NCBI GenBank assembly: GCA_015064025.1
Contig: SVSZ01000008.1
Coordinates: 1 to 37,852 of the forward strand
Reading direction: 5' to 3'
Source: Oscillospiraceae bacterium
GTDB lineage: Bacteria > Bacillota > Clostridia > Oscillospirales > CAG-272
DNA: 37,852 nucleotides
Shown here: positions 7,611-14,712 of the stretch, in pieces
How the letters are laid out: each line of letters starts with the position of its first letter
Numbering within the stretch: the first letter of the stretch is position 1
The notes under the pieces: model-generated
What the model was told of the DNA's origin: nothing
The model's database searches: none
Seen by the model: only the letters and a program-made list of their open reading frames with translations
Translations under genes and position numbers: made by a program

Positions 7611-8699
7611 TCAGTGAGTATCGGCAAAATCAGTGCCGAAGCGCAGTGCCAGAAGATCGCAGAGCACAAGCGCCGTCACGCTGTCCACCACCACGCGTGC
7701 GCGGTGAATGATGGCAGGATCGTGCCTGCCCTCCAGTGTCAGAAGTGCGTTCTTTCCCGTTTCCAGATCGACGCTTTCCTGCTGACGGAAGATCGACGGT
7801 GTGGGCTTGACCGCGGTGCGGAAGACCACGGGCATTCCGTTGGTAATACCGCCGTTGATGCCTCCGTTATGATTCGTCGTTGTTACGATCCGTCCGTCTA
7901 CCGCACGGAAACCGTCGTTCGCCTCGCTTCCCTTCATATCGGCAAGCGCGAAGCCGTCACCGAATTCCACGCCCTTGATTCCCGGAATGCTGAAAAGCGC
8001 ATGAGAAAGGACGCCCTCGACGGTATCAAACCACGGCTCCCCAATCCCTGCGGGAAGACCGATGACCGCCGTTTCCAAGACGCCTCCGACGCTGTCGCCC
8101 TCGCTTGCGGCACTCTCGATCCGCTCGCGCATCCGATCTCCCGCCATGGGGTCAAGCACGGGAAACGCAAGATCTCCAAGCGTCTCAAGATCCGCCTCAT
8201 AATGCCCGAAGGCACGGTCGGAAACGGAAGCAAGACGGCTGATGTGCGTGCCAAGCAGGATCCCGTTTTGGCGAAGTGCCGAGATCGCAATCGCCCCCAC
8301 GGCAACCAGTGCCGCGGTCACGCGCCCCGAAAAATGTCCCCCGCCGCGATAGTCCTGAAAGCCGTGATATTTACACTGTGCCGTGTAATCGGCGTGTCCG
8401 GGACGCGGAAGTCCGCGCTCGTAATCCCCGCTTCTCGTATTGGTATTCGGGATCAGAATACAAAGAGGAGTCCCCGTTGTCCTGCCCTCGAAAAGTCCGC
8501 TGACAATGCGGAATTCATCTGCCTCCACGCGAGATGTGGAGATCTTACCGCGCGGACGGCGCAAGGAAAGCTGATGACGGATAAAATCCTCATCCACAAA
8601 AAGCCCCGGTGCCATTCCGTCAAGCACCGCACCGATCTGTGCGCCGTGGCTTTCGCCGAACAGCGTTACGGTAACGCTTTGTCCAAACGTATTTTTCAT
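7611..8699 (-). CDS. aroC: Chorismate synthase
   Basis: Converts EPSP to chorismate using reduced FMN, the last step of the common pathway. From the ATG at 8699 the protein is 362 residues. It begins MKNTFGQSVTVTLFGESHG (family signature), with GLPRPGHADYT, the FMN-site RGGGHFSGR and TTTNHNGGINGGI in the expected order. The ORF track start 14 codons upstream is rejected: the ATG at 8699 overlaps the aroB stop as ATGA and matches the usual N-terminus. It is followed after 43 bases by the aroE-aroK fusion. Confidence 0.95.
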   Translation of the reverse strand: MKNTFGQSVTVTLFGESHGAQIGAVLDGMAPGLFVDEDFIRHQLSLRRPRGKISTSRVEADEFRIVSGLFEGRTTGTPLCILIPNTNTRSGDYERGLPRPGHADYTAQCKYHGFQDYRGGGHFSGRVTAALVAVGAIAISALRQNGILLGTHISRLASVSDRAFGHYEADLETLGDLAFPVLDPMAGDRMRERIESAASEGDSVGGVLETAVIGLPAGIGEPWFDTVEGVLSHALFSIPGIKGVEFGDGFALADMKGSEANDGFRAVDGRIVTTTNHNGGINGGITNGMPVVFRTAVKPTPSIFRQQESVDLETGKNALLTLEGRHDPAIIHRARVVVDSVTALVLCDLLALRFGTDFADTH

Positions 8700-9727
8700 G
8701 CAAGACCTCCCGCAAGAGACGCGCGCACGCGCGCCTTCCATCCGTCTGTCGGCATTTTCAACAGCTCAAAGCTTCCCACCTCGTTAACGTAAACCACCGA
8801 AATGGAGCTGCCCTCGCATTTTTTATCGTGTGAAGCGATCCGAAGCATTTCTTCAAGATCTCCCTCGATCTCGGTCGGAAGAGAGAGGGAGCGTAGCACG
8901 GGAAGAAGTCTGGCTCGCACCGCGGGAGAGCACATCGGAAGCATACCGAGTGCTACGCATTCGCCGTGGTAAAGACCGTGTAGCTCCTCCGCACCCTCGA
9001 TCCCGTGTCCCAACGTATGCCCGAAGTTGAGGATGCGGCGCAAACCCGATTCGCGCTCGTCTTCCTCCACAACAGCCTTTTTGATCTTAAGCGAGCGCTC
9101 GATGACCGTATCGATCAAGGAAAATGCCTCGCCGCGCTCAAAGATCGCAAAGAGGTCGGCATCCGAGGTCAGAGACATCTTCACCGCCTCGCAAAGTCCG
9201 TTTGAGATCTGCCGCGCGGGAAGCGTTGCAAGCACCTCGGGGTCGATCAGCACCGCCTTCGGCTGATAAAACGCGCCGATAATATTTTTGACACCGTCAA
9301 GATTGATCGCGACCTTGCCGCCGATGGAGGAGTCCACCTGCGAGAGGACCGTTGTGGGCACGTTATAAAAATCAATGCCGCGCATATAGGATGCCGCCGC
9401 AAAGCCCGTCAGATCTCCCACAACGCCGCCGCCTACGGCAACGGCACAGTCACTGCGGGTAAAGCCCTTCTCCAGAAGCGTACGACAGAGTCTTTCAAAA
9501 ACCTCAAAGCTCTTGCTTCCCTCTCCCTCGGGCACGGTCACAATATGTGCCTCGCGACATTGCGAAGCCACGCGTGTGGCATACTGCACGGGAACGCCCG
9601 CATCGGTGACGATCAACACCTTGCGATCCAGAGAAAACAACTCCCCCGCGCGGGAGAGTGCCCCCCGTTCTACGGTGATATCATAGCCTCCGCTTGGGAG
9701 ATTCAAATGCAATACCGACATCGGCAT
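8696..9727 (-). CDS. aroB: 3-dehydroquinate synthase
   Basis: Cyclizes DAHP to 3-dehydroquinate, using NAD and a divalent metal. The 343-residue protein carries the NAD-binding GGGVVGDLTGFAAA, PTTVLSQVDSSIGGK, NGLCEAVKMSL with the metal-ligand Glu, and the histidine motifs NFGHTLGHGIE and HGECVALGM. An AGGAAAGG site lies four bases before the ATG at 9727; a second ATG two codons in is an equally plausible start. It lies 27 bases after pheA and is coupled to aroC by an ATGA overlap. Confidence 0.95.
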   Translation of the reverse strand: MPMSVLHLNLPSGGYDITVERGALSRAGELFSLDRKVLIVTDAGVPVQYATRVASQCREAHIVTVPEGEGSKSFEVFERLCRTLLEKGFTRSDCAVAVGGGVVGDLTGFAAASYMRGIDFYNVPTTVLSQVDSSIGGKVAINLDGVKNIIGAFYQPKAVLIDPEVLATLPARQISNGLCEAVKMSLTSDADLFAIFERGEAFSLIDTVIERSLKIKKAVVEEDERESGLRRILNFGHTLGHGIEGAEELHGLYHGECVALGMLPMCSPAVRARLLPVLRSLSLPTEIEGDLEEMLRIASHDKKCEGSSISVVYVNEVGSFELLKMPTDGWKARVRASLAGGLA

Positions 9728-9754
9728 TCGTCCTTTCCTGTGTTTTTTTGAAGA

Positions 9755-10882
9755 TCAGTTGCCCCCTGCGAAGTAGGTGCCTACCAGCTTGAGCCTGTCG
9801 CAGAAGAAGCCAAGCTCACGCATCATCCACTCTCCTGCCTCGGTATAAACGTCCCCCTCTGCCTCTACGTAGAAGTAGTACTGCCAAAGAAGCTCCTTCA
9901 TCGGACGGCTGCGCAGGGTGCGCATATTGAAGCCGAAGCGACCGATGACGTCCATTGCCTTTGCAAGTGCACCCGCCTCGTTTTTAACGGTGAAGAGAAG
10001 AATAAAGTGCTCGCCCATACGCCCCGAATGACGCTTGCTCTCAACACGGGAGAACGCCGCAAAGCGTGTGGTGTTGGAGCGGCTTGCATTGATATTTCTC
10101 TCCAGGACTTCAAGACCGAAGATCTCCGCAGCCTCCTCGCTGGCAATGGCTGCAAGACTTCGATCCCCCTTATCCGCGACGTAGCGTGCGGCAAGCGCCG
10201 TATTGGAGTACTCACCCGTAAGCCACGCATGAGAGCGGATGTATTCAGCACACTGACCGAGTGCCTGCGGATGACTGATGACCTCGCGGATATCCTCTTT
10301 TTTCGTACCCGGCACGACCAGAAGATCGTGCGAGACGGCAAGCTCCGTCATTTCGCTGACGTAAAGCGAGCCGGAGAACATCAGATCAGTCACCTGCCCG
10401 ACCTCACCGTTGTAGCTGTTCTCAACGGGAAGCACGGCAGCATCGCACTCCCCCTTCTCCACTGCTCGGTACGCCGACTTGAAGTCGTTGAAGGCGACCC
10501 GCTCGGTGCCGGGAAACATCTTCCCTGCGGCGATGTGGGCAAACGCGCCCTCCGTGCCGCAATATGCCACGCGCATCCCGCCCATCAGCCTCTGCTGATA
10601 CGCACGGGAGAGCGCCATGTTTTCTCTGATAAAATTGACGTAGTATGAGCGAAGCTCCTCATCCTCCACAAGCTTGGCGTTTTTGGCAATCACTGCCTCC
10701 TCACGCGAGGGGTCAAGGATCGGCAACGCATGTCTTCGCTTGTACTCTGCCACCTTTTCCGCCGCGCGCATACGGCGAACAAAAAGCGCCGCCATTTCTG
10801 CATCCACCGCATTGATCTCCTGCCTTGCCTCGTCAAGAAGGGTATCCTCTGCGGTATTGAAAACCTTCTTTTCTATGCTCAT
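9755..10882 (-). CDS. pheA: Bifunctional chorismate mutase / prephenate dehydratase (P-protein)
   Basis: A 375-residue fusion catalysing chorismate to prephenate to phenylpyruvate. Residues 10-100 are an AroQ-class chorismate mutase (EARQEINAVDAEMAALFVRR, then KRRHALPILDPSREE). Residues 104-285 are prephenate dehydratase (VAYCGTEGAFAHIAA, LPVENSYNGEVG, SHPQALGQC, and SNTTRFAAF with the catalytic Thr). Residues 290-375 are an ACT regulatory domain (NEAGALAKAMDVIGRFGFNM, RSRPMKE), so feedback inhibition by phenylalanine is likely. The same mutase activity would feed prephenate to TyrA, which lacks its own. The start overlaps the aminotransferase stop by four bases. Confidence 0.95.
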   Translation of the reverse strand: MSIEKKVFNTAEDTLLDEARQEINAVDAEMAALFVRRMRAAEKVAEYKRRHALPILDPSREEAVIAKNAKLVEDEELRSYYVNFIRENMALSRAYQQRLMGGMRVAYCGTEGAFAHIAAGKMFPGTERVAFNDFKSAYRAVEKGECDAAVLPVENSYNGEVGQVTDLMFSGSLYVSEMTELAVSHDLLVVPGTKKEDIREVISHPQALGQCAEYIRSHAWLTGEYSNTALAARYVADKGDRSLAAIASEEAAEIFGLEVLERNINASRSNTTRFAAFSRVESKRHSGRMGEHFILLFTVKNEAGALAKAMDVIGRFGFNMRTLRSRPMKELLWQYYFYVEAEGDVYTEAGEWMMRELGFFCDRLKLVGTYFAGGN

Positions 10883-12072
10883 TTGTTTACCCCGTATGTT
10901 TTTGCAAGTCTTTCAAACGCGGGAAGCGAGCGTTCGATCTGCTCGGTCGTCACACAATAGGAAATGCGGACGTATCCGGGACAGCCGAAGCTGTCGGAGG
11001 CAACGAGTAAAAGCTCTTCCTTCTTTGCCGCCTCGCAAAATGCGTTTGCGTCGGGCTCCAGTGCCTTGACGAAAAGATAGAACGCTCCGTCGGGCTTCAC
11101 CACCTCATAGCCATAGGAGGTGAGTGCGTCGTAGAGCAGCTTGCGGTTGGTGTCGTAAACCGTCAGATCCGAGGTGAGCCCCAAAACGTAAGGAATCATA
11201 TACTGGAAAAGCGCGGGCGCACACACGAAGCCAAGCGCGCGTCCCGCACCGCAGACCGCCTGGTAGAGAGACACAGCCTCGGACGCGGTGGGAGAAACCA
11301 GAATGTATCCGATGCGCTCTCCCGGAAGGGATACCGACTTGCTGAAGGAATAGCAGACCAGCGTATTCGGATAGAAGCTTGGCAGATACGGAACCTCAAC
11401 GTCTCCGTAGACCAATTCACGGTAGGGCTCGTCCGCGATCAGATAGATGGGATTTCCGTACGTCTCCGACTTTCTTGTAAGAAGTGCCGCAAGGCACTCG
11501 ATGCTTTCTCTTGTCAGCACCGCTCCTGTGGGATTGTTCGGAGAGTTGACGATGATTGCACGCGTTTTCTCGGTGATCGCCGCCTCAAGAGCCTCAAAAT
11601 CGGGCTGGAAGCTCTTCGTGTCGCAAAGCACGGGAACCGCATGAGCCCCCGTACGCTCGACAAATACGCGATATTCCGGGAAGAAGGGCGCTAACAGGAT
11701 CACTTCGTCTCCCGCCTCAAGGATCGCCGTCAAAGAAACGGTCAGAGAAGCGGCGGCGCCCACCGTCAGATAGATCAGATCGGGATCTGCCTTCTCGCCG
11801 TGCGTCGTTTCAATATAGTCCGCGATCGCGCGTCTGACCCCCGCATCCCCCTGCGCACTGGTATACCCGTGAAGGGCAACGGGATCCTTCTCCCGAATGA
11901 GCGCAAGAAGCGACTCGTTGACCGCGTCGGGTGCGGGAACACTGGGGTTACCGATGCTGAAATCAAACACGTTTTCCGCGCCGATCTCCGCCTTTCTCTT
12001 TTTTCCGTACTCAAACAGCTCACGGATCACCGAGCGGCGAGCACCCAGATCTCTCATTTTTTCGTTTACCAT
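10879..12072 (-). CDS. PLP-dependent aminotransferase, class I (aspartate/aromatic type)
   Basis: A 397-residue fold-type I aminotransferase. It shows NSPNNPTG at residues 176-183, the cofactor aspartate in LIADEPYREL (Asp214, Tyr217), Schiff-base Lys245 in YSFSKSVSLPGERIGY, and a C-terminal RISYC arginine motif. As first gene of an operon making phenylpyruvate and 4-hydroxyphenylpyruvate, it is a good candidate for the final transamination to phenylalanine and tyrosine. Family membership alone would also allow aspartate or another amino acid as substrate. It has a GAGGTG site and a consensus promoter directly upstream. It overlaps pheA by four bases. Confidence 0.88.
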   Translation of the reverse strand: MVNEKMRDLGARRSVIRELFEYGKKRKAEIGAENVFDFSIGNPSVPAPDAVNESLLALIREKDPVALHGYTSAQGDAGVRRAIADYIETTHGEKADPDLIYLTVGAAASLTVSLTAILEAGDEVILLAPFFPEYRVFVERTGAHAVPVLCDTKSFQPDFEALEAAITEKTRAIIVNSPNNPTGAVLTRESIECLAALLTRKSETYGNPIYLIADEPYRELVYGDVEVPYLPSFYPNTLVCYSFSKSVSLPGERIGYILVSPTASEAVSLYQAVCGAGRALGFVCAPALFQYMIPYVLGLTSDLTVYDTNRKLLYDALTSYGYEVVKPDGAFYLFVKALEPDANAFCEAAKKEELLLVASDSFGCPGYVRISYCVTTEQIERSLPAFERLAKTYGVNK

Positions 12073-12101
12073 ACCACACCTCGAAATAAAAAATATAAAT
12101 A

Positions 12102-12130
12102 ATTATACACCTGTTACATATGTGTGTCAA
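12102..12130 (-). promoter_or_regulatory. Promoter of the aromatic amino acid operon
   Basis: On the minus strand a perfect TTGACA (12125-12130) and a perfect TATAAT (12102-12107) are separated by 17 bp. Transcription would start near 12095, leaving a leader of only about two dozen bases before the aminotransferase ATG. That is too short for a T-box, riboswitch or peptide attenuator. Confidence 0.88.
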
Positions 12131-12169
12131 GTATTTCGACCGAAAAAATCCGTTTTTTTGCCCTGCAAA

Positions 12170-12232
12170 AAGCAAAAAACAGCGATACCGATCCAATGCT
12201 TTCCTGCACCGGATCGGTACCGTTATTTTTTT
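12170..12232 (-). terminator. Terminator of the amino acid ABC transporter operon
   Basis: TACCGATCC (12186-12194) pairs with GGATCGGTA (12211-12219) around a 16-base loop. T-runs follow in the minus direction (GTTTTTTGC) and also in the plus direction. It lies between the ATPase gene end and the aro promoter and insulates the two units. Confidence 0.8.
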
Positions 12233-12274
12233 ATTTTCCGTCCGCCGCAATGCAGTAACCGGATCGGCTTTTGA

Positions 12275-13048
12275 TCAACTCTCGTGACCTCCCGATAAGA
12301 AGAGCTTGGTCTTTTCCCTTTTGGGATTTACGAAAAGCTCCTCGGGTGTTCCCTCCTCCTCGATCTGCCCATCCGCGATAAAGATCACGCGGTCGGACAC
12401 GTTGCGAGCAAACTCCATTTCGTGCGTCACAATGATCATAGTCCGCTCGGAATCCTTAAGAGAGCGGATCACGCGAAGTACCTCTCCCGTCAATTCGGGA
12501 TCGAGTGCCGAGGTAGGCTCGTCAAAGCAAAGGATGTCGGGGGAAAGCATCAGTGCGCGTGCAATGGCAACGCGCTGCTGCTGACCGCCTGAAAGCTGAC
12601 ACGGATAGGCATCCGCCTTTTCGGAAAGTCCGACCGTAAAAAGCAATTGCTCTGCCCTTTTACGGATCTCCTCCGCCGTCTCCCTTTTCCCGACCGTAGA
12701 TTTTCTCTTTGCCCTGAGTGTGGGCGCCAGCATCAGATTTTCAATAACACTGTATTGAGGGAACAGATTGAACTGTTGGAACACAAGACCGAAGGAAAGC
12801 TGCGCCTCGGGCGTGACCTTTGGCTTTTCTCCCTCCTTTGCGGAAAACACACTTTTCCCACCTACCATGATCTCGCCGCTGTTTGCGGTTTCAAGAAAAT
12901 TAAGGCAACGCAAAAGGGTCGTTTTCCCGCCACCGGAGGAGCCGATGATAGAAAGCACCTCGCCCTTTTTCAGTGTGAGATCGATGCCCTTGAGGACCTC
13001 GTTATCTCCAAAGCTTTTGCGGAGGCTCCTGACTTCAAGCATATTCAT
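12275..13048 (-). CDS. Polar amino acid ABC transporter, ATP-binding protein
   Basis: The 257-residue ATPase energizes an amino acid importer. It has Walker [11 protein letters not shown]-loop FQQFNLFPQ, signature [15 protein letters not shown], Walker [15 protein letters not shown] and H-loop VTHEMEFA. It resembles the GlnQ/HisP/ArtP subfamily. An insert of about 20 charged residues ([14 protein letters not shown]) lies between the Q-loop and the signature helix. The ATG follows AAGGAGGGG. It is the third gene of a three-gene operon, 12 bases after the permease. The transported amino acid cannot be read from the sequence. Confidence 0.92.
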   Translation of the reverse strand: MNMLEVRSLRKSFGDNEVLKGIDLTLKKGEVLSIIGSSGGGKTTLLRCLNFLETANSGEIMVGGKSVFSAKEGEKPKVTPEAQLSFGLVFQQFNLFPQYSVIENLMLAPTLRAKRKSTVGKRETAEEIRKRAEQLLFTVGLSEKADAYPCQLSGGQQQRVAIARALMLSPDILCFDEPTSALDPELTGEVLRVIRSLKDSERTMIIVTHEMEFARNVSDRVIFIADGQIEEEGTPEELFVNPKREKTKLFLSGGHES

Positions 13049-13060
13049 GTCTTCCCCTCC

Positions 13061-13753
13061 TTACGCCTTGAAATAATCGAGCTTTTTCTCGATTTTTCCA
13101 AAAACAATGGTCAGAATTCCAACGAAGATCAAATAGAAGCCGCCTGCCACGAACAAAGGCCAGATCAAGCCCTTGACGACCATAAACTCCTTTGCCTCAT
13201 AGATCAGCTCGTAGACGGCAATGGTATTGGCAAGTGAGGTATCCTTGATCAGAGTGATGATCTCGTTCGACATGGGAGGGATGATGCGCTTGACGACCTG
13301 CAAAAGCACGACCTTGAAGAAGACCTCGCGCTTTGTCAGTCCCAAAACCTGTCCCGCTTCATACTGCCCCTTGGAAATCGATTCGATACCACCGCGGTAT
13401 ATTTCCGAAAAATACGCCGCATAGTTGATCACAAACGCAACAAGCGCCGCGATAAAGCGTGTGGTAAAGGTAGTGTCAAACCAAGCCCAGCCGGTATTCA
13501 TCTGCGGCCAGACAAACAGGTTCAACAGTCCCGGTAAATAGAAAATTGCAAAGATCTGCAACATCAGCGGTGTTCCGCGAAGGATCCAGACAATGAGCTT
13601 CATGGGAATACGGACGGCGGAAAATTTGGACATTGTACAAAACGCCATCAACAGTCCCAGAGGTAATGCAAAGATCAGTGTCAGAGCGAACAGAAAGAAT
13701 GCGGTGATAAATCCGTCCGCGAGCTTGGAACACACCTCTAAGAAAAGTTCCAT
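13061..13753 (-). CDS. Polar amino acid ABC transporter, permease
   Basis: A 230-residue inner-membrane permease of the His/Glu/Gln/Arg/opine family. Several hydrophobic segments are visible, starting near residues 15-38. The family loop contacting the ATPase is EIYRGGIESISKGQYEAGQ followed by LGLTKREVFFKVVLLQ. Only one permease gene is present, so the channel is probably a homodimer. No good Shine-Dalgarno sequence precedes the ATG (the nearest is CAGGGT, well upstream), so its translation may be weak or coupled to the binding-protein gene 32 bases upstream. Confidence 0.9.
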   Translation of the reverse strand: MELFLEVCSKLADGFITAFFLFALTLIFALPLGLLMAFCTMSKFSAVRIPMKLIVWILRGTPLMLQIFAIFYLPGLLNLFVWPQMNTGWAWFDTTFTTRFIAALVAFVINYAAYFSEIYRGGIESISKGQYEAGQVLGLTKREVFFKVVLLQVVKRIIPPMSNEIITLIKDTSLANTIAVYELIYEAKEFMVVKGLIWPLFVAGGFYLIFVGILTIVFGKIEKKLDYFKA

Positions 13754-13785
13754 AAGTAGTTTTTCAGTGTACCCTGCAAAAGCAA

Positions 13786-14583
13786 TTACTTGAGTGCATC
13801 GGTGTTAAGACCAACCTTATATTCCTCTGCCAGCTCGGTAAGCGTTCCTGCTGCATACTTGTCCTTGAGGAATTTGTCCAAGGACTCCTTCAGATCGCTT
13901 CCCTTGCGGAGACCGACCGCGAAGATCTCATCACCGTAGCTTGCACCCTCAAGGATCTCAAGCTCTGCATAAGTGCCCTTCCCGATCACGCTCTGTGCCA
14001 TGGTGATATCAATGATCGCGACCTCGCTCGTGCCACCCTTTACTTCGTTGAGGGCATCCACCATTGCTGTGACCTTGTTGATCTTGGAAGCCTTGATATC
14101 TTTTTCGGCAACGGCAGCGCCTGCGGAGCCGTTCTCAACGGCAATCGTCGCATCCTTCACACCATCGGCGGTAAGAGTGCTGCCCTTCTTCACAACAGCG
14201 ACCTGTGCATTCTTTGCATAGGAAACGGAGAAGTCGATCTGTTCACCGAGTTCGTCGGAAGCGGTCATACCGTTCCATACAAGGTCGATCTGCTTGGAAT
14301 TCAGTTCGGCTACCTTGTTGTTCCAGTTGATGATGACCAGCTGGCAGGAAACACCGAGGGATTCCGCATACATCTGTGCAAGCTCTGCATCAAAGCCTGT
14401 CCATTCGTTGTTTTCATCGAGGTAATCCATAGGCTCATAAACGGTAACGCCCACAACAAGCTTACCCGCATCCTTAACAGTCTGAAGGTCACCCTTGGGC
14501 TCTACCTCAGTGGGCTGCGTGCAGGATGTCATGCACGCAAGGAGCATCATGGCTGCCATGATGATAGCAATTATTTTCTTCAT
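13786..14583 (-). CDS. Amino acid ABC transporter substrate-binding lipoprotein
   Basis: A 265-residue family 3 extracellular solute-binding protein. The N-terminus is a lipoprotein signal: two lysines, a hydrophobic run, then LLAC (Cys17), with a second possible Cys21 in MTSC. The mature part has LVVGVTVYEPMDYLDENN, WTGFDAELAQMYAESLGV and DLVWNGMTASDE, the expected lobe-I ligand pocket of polar amino acid binders. It would be anchored on the outer face of the membrane and deliver its ligand to the permease. As first gene after the promoter it is probably the most highly expressed of the three. Confidence 0.92.
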   Translation of the reverse strand: MKKIIAIIMAAMMLLACMTSCTQPTEVEPKGDLQTVKDAGKLVVGVTVYEPMDYLDENNEWTGFDAELAQMYAESLGVSCQLVIINWNNKVAELNSKQIDLVWNGMTASDELGEQIDFSVSYAKNAQVAVVKKGSTLTADGVKDATIAVENGSAGAAVAEKDIKASKINKVTAMVDALNEVKGGTSEVAIIDITMAQSVIGKGTYAELEILEGASYGDEIFAVGLRKGSDLKESLDKFLKDKYAAGTLTELAEEYKVGLNTDALK

Positions 14584-14632
14584 AGTCTTATTTTTCCTTT
14601 CGTTTTCGGGGATTCCCCTTTAATACTTTAGT

Positions 14633-14661
14633 ATTTTATCACGCTAAAGTGCGCTTGTCAA
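14633..14661 (-). promoter_or_regulatory. Promoter of the amino acid transporter operon
   Basis: TTGACA (14656-14661) and TAAAAT (14633-14638) on the minus strand, 17 bp apart, upstream of the binding lipoprotein gene. A small inverted repeat, AATAC-TTTA-GTATT (14622-14635), touches the -10 and start-site region and could be an operator. Confidence 0.8.
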
Positions 14662-14705
14662 GTTATAAAAGCATTTTTGTATGCTTTCACAAATAACAAG
14701 CGCAC
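14649..14705. repeat. 10-bp inverted repeat enclosing a hairpin between uvrA and the transporter
   Basis: GTGCGCTTGT (14649-14658) and ACAAGCGCAC (14696-14705) are perfect inverted copies. Between them lies a second stem, AAAGCAT (14668-14674) with ATGCTTT (14681-14687). The inner stem followed by TTTTAT on the minus strand could act as a weak uvrA terminator. The outer arm overlaps the -35 of the transporter promoter. Confidence 0.6.
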
Positions 14706-14712
14706 CGTTTGT

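Noticed and set aside
7568-7669. Hydrophobic 34-residue N-terminal extension of the AroE-AroK ORF, resembling a membrane segment
   Set aside because: It overlaps the end of aroC, lacks a ribosome site, and the family N-terminus begins at ATG 7567 behind GGGGGTGA.
12073-12274. Possible T-box or riboswitch before the aromatic operon
   Set aside because: The hairpin here lies upstream of the promoter and serves as the terminator of the neighbouring transporter operon; the operon leader is too short.
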